From: JACCZR01 sp035296565
GTDB taxonomy: Bacteria; Actinomycetota; Thermoleophilia; Solirubrobacterales; Thermoleophilaceae
Assembly: GCA_035296565.1 (NCBI GenBank)
Contig: DATHAQ010000058.1
Location: forward strand, 1 to 64,000
Length of the DNA stretch: 64,000 nt
Direction: 5' to 3'
Part shown: piece after piece, positions 10,577 to 17,497 of the stretch
Layout of the letters: every line of letters begins with the position of its first letter
Numbering within the stretch: position 1 is the first letter of the stretch
The notes under the pieces: model-generated
Told to the model about the DNA's origin: nothing
The model's input: the letters and a program-made list of their open reading frames with translations, nothing else
The model's database searches: none
Program-made: the position numbers and the translations under genes

Positions 10577-11185
10577 TCAGGACCGACGCGCCGGGAGCCG
10601 CTTGCGAGGCGCCCCGATGTCGTCCCGCTGTTCGTATTGGACGGGGGCCTCGGAGCCGATGGCGGGCGAGTCCGGCAGCTTCTCGGGGCCGGTGTGGCGA
10701 ACGGAGGGGTACAGCTCCCGCGCCGCCAGGCTGCGGCCCTCGACGTCCCTCAGCACGCCGGCGCCGGGGCTGGCGGCGGCGATCGGCGCCTCGCGGCCAA
10801 GCCGGGCGAGCGTGAGCGTGCCGCGGGTGTAGACCTCGCCGATCCGCGGCGGGTCGATCTCCGTGCTCTGGGGGAAGCCGCGCAGCCCTGCCGCGGCCGA
10901 GCCGGGGTAGTTGCTCTCGATCAGGCCGACGGCGTCGTGGACGCCGGCCTTCTTGACCAGCAGGCCCTCGAGCAGGTCGACGCCGGCATCGAGCTGCCCG
11001 TTGATCGAGTTCACGATGTCGTTGACCGGAGCGCTCTTCTCCACCAGCTCACCGACGCCGCTGATGACCTCGTCGAGCCCGTCGCTGATCTTCCGCAGCG
11101 CCACGATCGTCGACACGAGGTAGTAGACGAGCGCGAGCACGATCAGGAGGACGATGAAGATCAGCACCGCGCCGGCCGCAGTCAT
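10577..11185 (-). CDS. One-helix membrane protein, fifth of the cassette upstream of coxM
   Basis: A 202-aa protein of unknown function. Residues 4-28 form a strong transmembrane segment (VLIFIVLLIVLALVYYLV). An amphipathic part follows (LRKISDGLDEVISGVGELVE), then a helical segment with DLLEGLLVKKAG and a polar, Pro/Arg-rich tail of about 90 residues that looks disordered. The ATG at 11185 overlaps the stop of the preceding gene (ATGA). It is the longest of five similar genes and the one next to coxM (16-nt gap). The helix-plus-amphipathic design recalls DUF948-like proteins; I do not recognise a specific family. Confidence 0.78.
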   Translation of the reverse strand: MTAAGAVLIFIVLLIVLALVYYLVSTIVALRKISDGLDEVISGVGELVEKSAPVNDIVNSINGQLDAGVDLLEGLLVKKAGVHDAVGLIESNYPGSAAAGLRGFPQSTEIDPPRIGEVYTRGTLTLARLGREAPIAAASPGAGVLRDVEGRSLAARELYPSVRHTGPEKLPDSPAIGSEAPVQYEQRDDIGAPRKRLPARRS

Positions 11186-11448
11186 CGCTTCTCCGCGTCG
11201 TCGAGGATCACGTCGAGCGAGCCGCCGTAGTTGCTCAGGCCGGCGACCGTCTCCTTCACCTGCTCGTCGGTCCTGACCAGCAGCGGCGCGGCGTCCAGGT
11301 CCTTCGAGCCCGCCGCCGCTGCCTCGGCGATGCCCTCTACCGACGGCACGATGCTCCGTGCCGCTTGGAGCACGCCGTTGAGGAGGTACACGACCACCGG
11401 GACGATTACGAGCAGCAGGACGGCGTTCCCGATCCACAGCAGGGTCAT
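11182..11448 (-). CDS. One-helix membrane protein, fourth of the cassette
   Basis: An 88-aa protein. A transmembrane helix at residues 4-24 (LWIGNAVLLLVIVPVVVYLL) is followed by an amphipathic region (VLQAARSIVPSVEGIAEAAA) and a charged tail ending in DDAEKR. ATG overlaps the upstream stop and its TGA overlaps the next ATG, so translation is coupled on both sides. Function unknown; the topology is probably N-out or with a very short N-terminus and the tail in the cytoplasm. Confidence 0.75.
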   Translation of the reverse strand: MTLLWIGNAVLLLVIVPVVVYLLNGVLQAARSIVPSVEGIAEAAAAGSKDLDAAPLLVRTDEQVKETVAGLSNYGGSLDVILDDAEKR

Positions 11449-11720
11449 TGCGGCCTCCGCTCGGCGACGATCGCCGCCTTGCGCGCGATCTCCGGCAGGG
11501 CGCCGAGTATCACGTCGAACTGGGCGTTGATGGCCGTGACCGCGCCCTCGAGCGGCCTGAGATGCTCGGACTCGACGCCCTCCAGCGCCGAGCGGAGGGT
11601 CGCGAGGCCCTTCGATATCTCTGTGAGCCCCCTCCACGCCAGGATCAGCGCCACGGCAAGCACCACCACCACGACAACGGCGAGCGCGACGCTCAACGCG
11701 ATGAAGGTGTCGTTGCTCAC
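11445..11720 (-). CDS. One-helix membrane protein, third of the cassette
   Basis: A 91-aa protein with a valine-rich transmembrane helix at about residues 6-29, then an amphipathic stretch (LTEISKGLATLRSALEGVE) and a second predicted helix (DVILGALPEIARKAAIVAE). The GTG start overlaps the upstream stop as GTGA and the TGA overlaps the next ATG. It resembles its neighbours in layout rather than in residue identity. Function unknown. Confidence 0.75.
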   Translation of the reverse strand: MSNDTFIALSVALAVVVVVVLAVALILAWRGLTEISKGLATLRSALEGVESEHLRPLEGAVTAINAQFDVILGALPEIARKAAIVAERRPQ

Positions 11721-12004
11721 GACTCGTCGAACCCGTCGGTGAGCGCGTTCATGTAGCCGTCCTGGACCACGGCCTCGTCCACGATCTCCGCCAGCACGGG
11801 CGCCGTTGCCTGGAGCTGCGGGATGTTCTCGGTGTTGCCCGCGACCTTGCCCGCTACCGCGAGCAGACCCTCTACCGACCGCTGGATCCTGCCGATGTAC
11901 ACCAGCAGCGTCACCAGGAGGACCGCGACGATCACCGCCGCGGCAGCCCCGATCGACAGCGTGAGCGCGCGGTAGGTCTCGCTCGAAGCGGCGAGCAGGG
12001 TCAC
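11717..12004 (-). CDS. One-helix membrane protein, second of the cassette
   Basis: A 95-aa protein. Residues 14-37 form the membrane helix (LTLSIGAAAAVIVAVLLVTL is its core). The downstream part, GRIQRSVEGLLAVAGKVAG, repeats the pattern of a basic residue followed by a regularly spaced hydrophobic face seen in the other four proteins. GTG start in a GTGA overlap. Function unknown; likely a component of a membrane assembly built with its neighbours. Confidence 0.75.
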   Translation of the reverse strand: MTLLAASSETYRALTLSIGAAAAVIVAVLLVTLLVYIGRIQRSVEGLLAVAGKVAGNTENIPQLQATAPVLAEIVDEAVVQDGYMNALTDGFDES

Positions 12005-12243
12005 CTCCCCACGGCCACCTTGCGCAAGGCGCGGGCAGCGTGCAGCACCCTCACACCGGAATCGTTGATACGGGCCACGCCGTGGAGCTCCGCAGTCTGG
12101 CGGCGGACTGCCTCGACGCCCTCCTCCGCGGTCTTCGCCTGCCTGGAGATCCTCATCGCCAGGGCCACGACGACGATGACTATTGCGGCTGCGACCAGGA
12201 TCACGACAACTCCGATCACCAGTCCTGCATCCCAGCCACCCAT
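12001..12243 (-). CDS. One-helix membrane protein, first gene of the cox operon
   Basis: An 80-aa protein with a membrane helix at residues 7-29 (LVIGVVVILVAAAIVIVVV) and a basic, helical C-terminal part (RISRQAKTAEEGVEAVRRQT, then ARALRKVAVGR). The ATG lies 6 nt downstream of a clear -10 box and has no ribosome-binding site, so the mRNA is probably leaderless. This places it as the first gene of the cox operon. Function unknown. Confidence 0.76.
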   Translation of the reverse strand: MGGWDAGLVIGVVVILVAAAIVIVVVALAMRISRQAKTAEEGVEAVRRQTAELHGVARINDSGVRVLHAARALRKVAVGR

Positions 12244-12249
12244 GGGGTG

Positions 12250-12278
12250 AGACTAATCCGGGGCCCTAATCGTGTCCA
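12250..12278 (-). promoter_or_regulatory. Promoter of the membrane-cassette/cox operon
   Basis: On the minus strand TGGACA (12278-12273, one mismatch to TTGACA) is followed after exactly 17 nt by TAGTCT (12255-12250), and the ATG of the first membrane-protein gene comes 6 nt later. This is the layout of a housekeeping-sigma promoter producing a leaderless mRNA. All genes from 12243 down to 2472 are spaced by overlaps or gaps of at most 16 nt, so this single promoter could drive the roughly 9.8-kb operon. Confidence 0.6.
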
Positions 12279-12336
12279 GTGTCAGGCGGCGTGCCACAGC
12301 CGCGAGGCCCGAACGCACATGCGGCGTCGTCGGAAA

Positions 12337-12687
12337 CTAGGCGGTGGAGTCGCTGTCGGGCTTGCGCGGTGCGGCGCCCACGTCCTTGGTGTCCGGCTCG
12401 GCCCCCTCGGGGAGGTCGGGGCCACCGTCCCGGGTCGCGTCCGACTCGTCGCCCGCGCCGAGGTCGATCCCACCCTCGGTCGCCGGCTCGTCGGAACCGG
12501 TGGTCTGCCCGAGCACCTCGCTGTCGAGCTCGGGGTCGTCCGGCAGCATCTCGCGCGGCGCGTCGGACCCTCCCAGGTCGGGCGGGACGACGCCCTCGTC
12601 CGCGGTCGCCCCCCACTCACCCTTCTCGCGGCCCTCCTCCTCGTCCGGCGTGGTCCCGCCCCGCTGCTCGCTGGGCTTCTCCGACAT
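12337..12687 (-). CDS. Acidic, probably disordered protein
   Basis: A 116-aa protein rich in Glu, Asp, Gly, Pro and Ser with no hydrophobic core, so it is probably disordered. A strong AAGGAGGA ribosome site sits 5 nt before the ATG, which supports a real gene despite the low complexity. It lies 93 nt upstream of the cox-operon membrane genes and is divergent from the second xdhC (53-nt gap). Because the cox promoter lies between it and the operon, it is probably transcribed separately. Function unknown. Confidence 0.68.
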   Translation of the reverse strand: MSEKPSEQRGGTTPDEEEGREKGEWGATADEGVVPPDLGGSDAPREMLPDDPELDSEVLGQTTGSDEPATEGGIDLGAGDESDATRDGGPDLPEGAEPDTKDVGAAPRKPDSDSTA

Positions 12688-12740
12688 GCGGTCCTCCTTG
12701 TGTTGAGACCCGAGGTCTATTCTGGCGATGGAGGAGCGAC

Positions 12741-13868
12741 GTGACCACCCTGCCGAGCACCGAGAGCATCGCGGCCGACTGGCTGCGCGACGGACGGCGG
12801 GTCGTCAGCGCCACTCTCGTCGAGCGCATCGGGTCCGCGCCGCTCGACCCCGGCGCCCAGATGCTCGTCGACGACCGCACCAACATCGAGGGGTCGGTCA
12901 CCGGTGGATGCGTCGAAGGCGCGCTGGTGGAGGAGGCGCAGCGGATCCTCGACGGCGGGGAGCCTCGGCTCGTCACGTACGGCGTGTCCGACGAGGAAGC
13001 GGCCGACGTCGGCCTGATGTGCGGCGGGACGGTGCGCGTCTTCGTCCACGAGCAGGACGACGACGCTGTCGGTCCTCTCGGAGCGGTGGCTGGGGCGAGA
13101 GCCTCGGAGGAGCCGGTCGCGTTGGCCACGATGATCGAGGGCGGGTCCGCTGGCGCGAAGATGGCGGTCCTCGCCGACGGCGTGGTCGGCAGCCTGCGAG
13201 GTACCGACCTTCTCGACCACTCCGTCGCGCGCGACGCGCGAGGCCAGCTAGACGAGGGGATCTCGCGCATCCGACGCTACGGAGCCGGCGGCGAGCTCAT
13301 GGGCTCGGAGCTCGTCGTGTACATCCAGGCCTTCGCGAGCTGGCCGCGCATGGTGATCTTCGGCGCGATCGACTTCTCCGCCGAGATGGCGAAGGTGGCC
13401 AGCGAGATCGGCTACCGGGTCACGATCTGTGACGCGCGAGCGCCGTTCGTGAGCAGCCCGCGCTTCTCCCGCGCCGCCGAGGTGGTCGTCGACTGGCCCG
13501 ACCGCTACCTCGACGGCCAGGAGCTGGGGCCACGCGACGTCGTGCTCGTCTTCACCCACGACGCGAAGTTCGACGAGCCGGCGCTGATGGGGGCCCTGGC
13601 CACCGGCGCCGGCTACGTGGGGGCGCTGGGCAGCCGCCAGACCCAGGCCAGGCGGGTGGAGCGGCTGCGCGCTGCGGGCTTGGACGACGAGGCCATTGCC
13701 CGGATCCACGCTCCTTGCGGGCTCGACATCGGCGCCCGCACCCCCCCGGAGACCGTCGTGTCCATCCTCGCCGAGGTCATTGCCGTCCGCACGGGACGAG
13801 CCGGCGAGAGCCTGGCCCGGTCCAGCGGTCCCATTCATCCCGAGGGCGCGACGAAGGCGATGGCCTGA
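12741..13868 (+). CDS. XdhC/CoxI-family molybdoenzyme maturation protein
   Basis: A 375-aa two-domain XdhC protein. The N-terminal block has DRTNIEGSVTGGCVEGALVE; the C-terminal Rossmann part has RMVIFGAIDFSAEMAKVASE, VFTHDAKFDEPAL, YVGALGSRQTQARRVERL and the hallmark LDIGARTPPETVVSIL. It is full length, without a YHS domain, unlike the operon copy at 5905. XdhC proteins hold the Mo cofactor and assist its sulfuration. The GTG at 12741 follows GGAGGAG at the right distance. Its TGA overlaps a CTG that appears to start the next gene. Confidence 0.9.
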   Translation: MTTLPSTESIAADWLRDGRRVVSATLVERIGSAPLDPGAQMLVDDRTNIEGSVTGGCVEGALVEEAQRILDGGEPRLVTYGVSDEEAADVGLMCGGTVRVFVHEQDDDAVGPLGAVAGARASEEPVALATMIEGGSAGAKMAVLADGVVGSLRGTDLLDHSVARDARGQLDEGISRIRRYGAGGELMGSELVVYIQAFASWPRMVIFGAIDFSAEMAKVASEIGYRVTICDARAPFVSSPRFSRAAEVVVDWPDRYLDGQELGPRDVVLVFTHDAKFDEPALMGALATGAGYVGALGSRQTQARRVERLRAAGLDDEAIARIHAPCGLDIGARTPPETVVSILAEVIAVRTGRAGESLARSSGPIHPEGATKAMA

Positions 13869-14428
13869 GCGAGCTGATCGTCTCCGAGTTCGTGTCCCTC
13901 GACGGCGTCATGGAGGCGCCGGGCGGCGAGGAGGGCTACGCCCACTCGGGCTGGGTGTTCGACTTCATGGGCTCCGACCAGGAGCAGTTCAAGCTCCAGG
14001 AGACCCTCGACGCCGAGTCGCTGCTGCTGGGTCGCGTCACCTACGAGGGGTTCGCGGCCGCGTGGCCCGAGCGCGGAGGGGAGTTCGCCGACAAGGTGAA
14101 CTCGATGCCCAAGCACGTGGCCTCTACCACCCTCAGCGGTGAGCTGGAGTGGGAGAACTCGAGGCTCATCGAGGGCGACGTTCCCGACGGCGTGCGCAGG
14201 ATCAAGGAGCAGGCCGGCGGGCCGGTTCTGGTGGCGGGCAGCCGCACGCTGGTCCACTCACTGCTCGAGAACGGGCTGGTGGACGAGCTCCGGGTGCTGG
14301 TGTTCCCCGTGCTGCTGGGCAGCGGCCGGCGCCTCTACCCCGACTCGCCCCACAAGACCAAGCTCGAGCTGGCCGACACCCGCCCCTTCAGCTCGGGCGT
14401 CGTGGCCAACACCTACCGCGTGACCTAG
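13865..14428 (+). CDS. RibD/DHFR-fold reductase, apparent CTG start
   Basis: A 187-aa protein of the RibD C-terminal / dihydrofolate-reductase-like family (pyrimidine or folate-type NADPH reductase fold). Family blocks are ELIVSEFVSLDGVMEAPGG, LLLGRVTYEGFAAAWP, PVLVAGSRTLVHSLLENGLV and VFPVLLGSGRRLYP. The first beta strand begins right after a CTG that overlaps the upstream TGA as CTGA; the nearest in-frame GTG or ATG downstream would cut that strand off, and no ATG, GTG or TTG lies close upstream in frame. CTG is therefore the most plausible start. It is cotranscribed with xdhC. Its TAG shares the palindrome CTAG with the convergent gene. Confidence 0.82.
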   Translation: MSELIVSEFVSLDGVMEAPGGEEGYAHSGWVFDFMGSDQEQFKLQETLDAESLLLGRVTYEGFAAAWPERGGEFADKVNSMPKHVASTTLSGELEWENSRLIEGDVPDGVRRIKEQAGGPVLVAGSRTLVHSLLENGLVDELRVLVFPVLLGSGRRLYPDSPHKTKLELADTRPFSSGVVANTYRVT

Positions 14429-14628
14429 ACCTCCGGGTGCCGGCAGGCGTCGTGCAGTGGAGAGCCGGCGGTCAGGACCAGCCTGTCTCCTCCGTACACG
14501 ACCTTCGAGCAGATCCGACAGATCCCGAGCGGCGTGGCGCGCGGCTTCATCTGCTGGGCCCGGGCCTGCACCTGCGGCTCGAGCTGACTCGCACGTTCGG
14601 GCGTGAGCTGACTGCGGACAGAGCGCAT
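14425..14628 (-). CDS. Small zinc-finger-like protein
   Basis: A 67-aa protein. The C-terminal half carries CRIC (C37, C40) and, after a beta-hairpin-like stretch (VVYGGDRLVLTAG), HDAC (H59, C62), the spacing of a small treble-clef or zinc-ribbon site. The N-terminal half is a basic, Gln-rich helix. A GGGAGGA ribosome site sits just before the ATG at 14628. It is convergent with the reductase gene; both stops share the CTAG at 14425-14428. Function unknown. Confidence 0.7.
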   Translation of the reverse strand: MRSVRSQLTPERASQLEPQVQARAQQMKPRATPLGICRICSKVVYGGDRLVLTAGSPLHDACRHPEV

Positions 14629-14864
14629 GGTTTCCTCCCATGATCCGTTCGAGTAGGACGTCGTGAATCGACCCGGCCAGAGACGACGGCTCCGTCCATC
14701 ACTTGTCAGGCACTCCCTGCCCGTGGGTGGGTGGTGCCCTGCAGCGGTTTCCCCCAGACTGGGGACAACCAAACCTCGCCGCGCTTCGGCCAAGGAGGCG
14801 AGGGCCACTGCCGAAAAACGTTCAGCCTCCTCCTCCCAGGGAGGACGCGATCGCGGCCGGGGCC
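14629..14864 (-). other. Gene-free 236 nt upstream of the small zinc protein, with hairpins
   Basis: No gene was found. Read on the minus strand, as the leader of the gene at 14628, it contains a hairpin at 14770-14746 (GGTT...CCCC, loop AGTCT, GGGG...AACC), a longer GGCGAGG/CCTCGCC pairing nearer ftsH and GGCAC/GTGCC pairing nearer the gene. A CCTCC/GGAGG stem at 14832-14844 follows the ftsH stop and could be a weak terminator. Confidence 0.35.
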
Positions 14865-16838
14865 CTAGGGCTTCTCGGGCGCGTCCAGCGAGCCGCGCAT
14901 GTCCGAGGCACCGCCGCCGGCGAAGCCGGGACGTGGCAGCGGACGCGGCTTGCGCTCCGGCTGGCCGGCCGGCGCCTCCGGCGCGGCCGGGGGCGGCTGC
15001 TGCGGACGCACGGGCTCGTCGGGCCCGAAGACCTCGAGCTCGGTCTGGCCGTCGAGCAGCTTGATGAACTGGTCGCGCTCGATCGTCTCGCGGCGGAGGA
15101 GGATCTCCGAGGTGAGGTCCAGGTTGTGGCGCTGGCTCTCCAGCAGCGAGCGCGCCGTCTGGTGGGCGTCCTCGACCACACGGCGGATCTCGTCGTCGAT
15201 CTCGCGCGCCACATCGTCGGAGTAGTCGGGCTCGGAGGAGAACTCACGGCCCAGGAAGGGCTGGCCGTGATCGTGGCCGAACACTCGCGGGCCGAGACGC
15301 TCGGACATGCCGAAGCGCATGACCATCTGCTTGGCGGTGGCCGTCACCTTCTCCAGGTCGTTGGACGCGCCCGTGGTGACCTCTGAGAACACCAGCTCCT
15401 CGGCGGCCCGCCCGCCCAAGGTCATCGCCATCGTGTCCTGCAGCTCCGCGCGCGTGGTCAGGAACTTGTCCTCGGAGGGCAGCGAGATGGTGTAGCCCAG
15501 CGCCTGACCGCGGGCGATGACGCTGATCTTGTGCACCGGGTCGGTGTTCTCGAGGAAGTGCGCGACCAGCGCGTGGCCCATCTCGTGGTAGGCCGTGATG
15601 CGACGCTCCTTCTCGCTCATCACGCGGGTCTTCTTCTCGGGACCCGCGATCACCCGCATGATCCCCTCCTCGAGCTGCACGTGGTCTATCTCGCGCTTGC
15701 CGGTGCGCGCCGCCAGCAGCGCGGCCTCGTTGACGAGGTTCTGGAGATCGGCGCCCGTGAAGCCGGGGGTCTGGGCGGCCAGGTTGTCGAGGTCGATGTG
15801 GCTGGCCAGCGGCTTGCCGCGGGTGTGGACCTCGAGGATCTTGGCGCGGCCCTTGCGGTCGGGGCGGTCGACCACGATCTGGCGGTCGAAGCGGCCCGGG
15901 CGCAGCAGCGCGGGGTCCAGGATGTCCGGGCGGTTGGTGGCGGCGATGAGGATGATGTTGTCCTTCATCTCGAAGCCGTCCATCTCCACCAGGAGCTGGT
16001 TCAGCGTCTGCTCGCGCTCGTCGTGGCCGCCGCCCAGGCCGGCGCCGCGGTGGCGGCCGACCGCGTCGATCTCGTCCATGAAGATGATGCAGGGTGAGTT
16101 CTGTTTTGCCTGCTCGAAGAGGTCGCGCACGCGCGAGGCGCCCACGCCCACGAACATCTCGACGAAGTCCGAGCCCGAGATCGAGAAGAAGGGGACGCCG
16201 GCCTCACCGGCGACAGCCCGGGCCAGCAGCGTCTTGCCCGTGCCCGGCGGGCCATAGAGCAGCACGCCCTTGGGGATGCGCGCCCCCAGTGACTGGAACT
16301 TCTTGGGGTTCTCCAGGAACTCCTTGATCTCGTGGAGCTCCTCCACGGCCTCGTCCACCCCGGCGACGTCGCGGAAGGTGATCTTCGGCGCGTCCACGGA
16401 CATTCGCTTCGCGCGCGATTTGCCGAAGGACATGACCTTCGACCCGCCTCCCTGCATCTGATTGAGGATGAACAGCCAGAAGAACAGGAACAGGACGAAG
16501 GGAACGATGTAGATGAGGGCGCTGACGATGCCCCCGCCGCCCTTGGCCTTGACGTCGACCGGCACGCTCTCCTCGCGCAGCGAGTTGAGGAGGAACTGCT
16601 CGGTGTTGTCGGGATAGGCCGTCTGGTACTTGCGGTTCCCCTTGGTGACGACGTCGATCTCGTTGTTCTTCGTGTTGAGCGTGACCGACCGGACGTCGCC
16701 CTTCTGGACCTGCTGCTGGAAGTCGCTGAAGGTCGGCACCTTCTCGCGCTGGCCCGGCGAGATCAGCTTCTGAGCGAAGAACGCGAGCACCACCACGATG
16801 AGGATGGGAAAGGCTGCGCTCTTGAAGAATCGGCTCAT
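14865..16838 (-). CDS. ftsH: ATP-dependent zinc metalloprotease FtsH
   Basis: A 657-aa membrane-bound AAA+ protease that degrades misassembled membrane proteins and regulatory factors. Two transmembrane segments (about residues 8-25 and 105-125) flank an extracytoplasmic domain. The AAA domain has Walker A GPPGTGKT (196-203), Walker B CIIFMDEID and the arginine-finger region RPGRFDRQ. The protease site is HEMGH (418-422). The C-terminal tail is Pro-rich. It is the last gene of a cyclase-tilS-hpt-ftsH run; the tilS-hpt-ftsH order is conserved in actinobacteria. Confidence 0.97.
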   Translation of the reverse strand: MSRFFKSAAFPILIVVVLAFFAQKLISPGQREKVPTFSDFQQQVQKGDVRSVTLNTKNNEIDVVTKGNRKYQTAYPDNTEQFLLNSLREESVPVDVKAKGGGGIVSALIYIVPFVLFLFFWLFILNQMQGGGSKVMSFGKSRAKRMSVDAPKITFRDVAGVDEAVEELHEIKEFLENPKKFQSLGARIPKGVLLYGPPGTGKTLLARAVAGEAGVPFFSISGSDFVEMFVGVGASRVRDLFEQAKQNSPCIIFMDEIDAVGRHRGAGLGGGHDEREQTLNQLLVEMDGFEMKDNIILIAATNRPDILDPALLRPGRFDRQIVVDRPDRKGRAKILEVHTRGKPLASHIDLDNLAAQTPGFTGADLQNLVNEAALLAARTGKREIDHVQLEEGIMRVIAGPEKKTRVMSEKERRITAYHEMGHALVAHFLENTDPVHKISVIARGQALGYTISLPSEDKFLTTRAELQDTMAMTLGGRAAEELVFSEVTTGASNDLEKVTATAKQMVMRFGMSERLGPRVFGHDHGQPFLGREFSSEPDYSDDVAREIDDEIRRVVEDAHQTARSLLESQRHNLDLTSEILLRRETIERDQFIKLLDGQTELEVFGPDEPVRPQQPPPAAPEAPAGQPERKPRPLPRPGFAGGGASDMRGSLDAPEKP

Positions 16839-16910
16839 GAGTGCCCTGCCGCGGGAGGCCAGAGGGTGAAACAGGAGCGTAGCAGTGGGGTAGCGGCCGC
16901 TTTCGGGGTG

Positions 16911-17435
16911 TCAGCCGTCCTCCAGCACGGCCACATAAGGCAGTTCGCGGAAGCGTTCGCCATGGTCCAACCCGTATCCGATCGCGAAGCGATCAGGGAT
17001 CTCGAAGCCGGTGTAGCGGATCGGAAGGTCCACCTTGCGGCGCTCGGGCTTGGTCAGGAGAGCACAGACCTCCACCGACTTGGGGTCGCGGGCCTGGAGG
17101 GTGCGCAGCAGGTAGTTGAGGGTGAGCCCGGAGTCCACGATGTCCTCCACGATGAGGACTTCGCGGCCCTGGATGGAGGCGTCGAGGTCCTTGAGGATCC
17201 GGACCACGCCGCTCGTGCTGGTGGAGTCGCCGTAGGAGGCGACGGCCATGAAGTCCACCTCGCACGGCACGGTCAGCCCCCGCATCAGGTCGGAGAGGAA
17301 CAGGAAGGCGCCCTTCAACACGCCGACCAGGAGCAGGTCGCGGCCCTCATAGTCCTCGGAGATCTGCTCCGCGAGCTGCTCCACGCGGTGGGCGAGCTCG
17401 TCGCTCTGGACCAGCACCTCTCCGACGGCCGCCAC
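16911..17435 (-). CDS. hpt: Hypoxanthine phosphoribosyltransferase
   Basis: A 174-aa purine-salvage enzyme that makes IMP or GMP from hypoxanthine or guanine and PRPP. The PRPP loop is VLIVEDIVDSGLTL, preceded by the flexible-loop region MAVASYGDSTSTSG; the purine-binding end is FEIPDRFAIGYGLD. Starts with GTG, 62 nt after tilS and 72 nt before ftsH on the same strand. The pairing with tilS and ftsH is standard. Confidence 0.95.
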   Translation of the reverse strand: MAAVGEVLVQSDELAHRVEQLAEQISEDYEGRDLLLVGVLKGAFLFLSDLMRGLTVPCEVDFMAVASYGDSTSTSGVVRILKDLDASIQGREVLIVEDIVDSGLTLNYLLRTLQARDPKSVEVCALLTKPERRKVDLPIRYTGFEIPDRFAIGYGLDHGERFRELPYVAVLEDG

Positions 17436-17497
17436 CGCGGATTAGCCCGTGCGGGCGTCCAGCCCGCACCCTGACCCTGTCGGCGCCGTCACGCCGC

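Noticed and set aside
13865..14428. XdhC-reductase fusion by programmed frameshift at the CTGA overlap
   Set aside because: No slippery sequence precedes the overlap; coupled reinitiation explains the arrangement more simply.
15531..17474. Long plus-strand frames antisense to ftsH and hpt
   Set aside because: FtsH and Hpt motifs are complete on the minus strand; the antisense frames have no ribosome sites or motifs.
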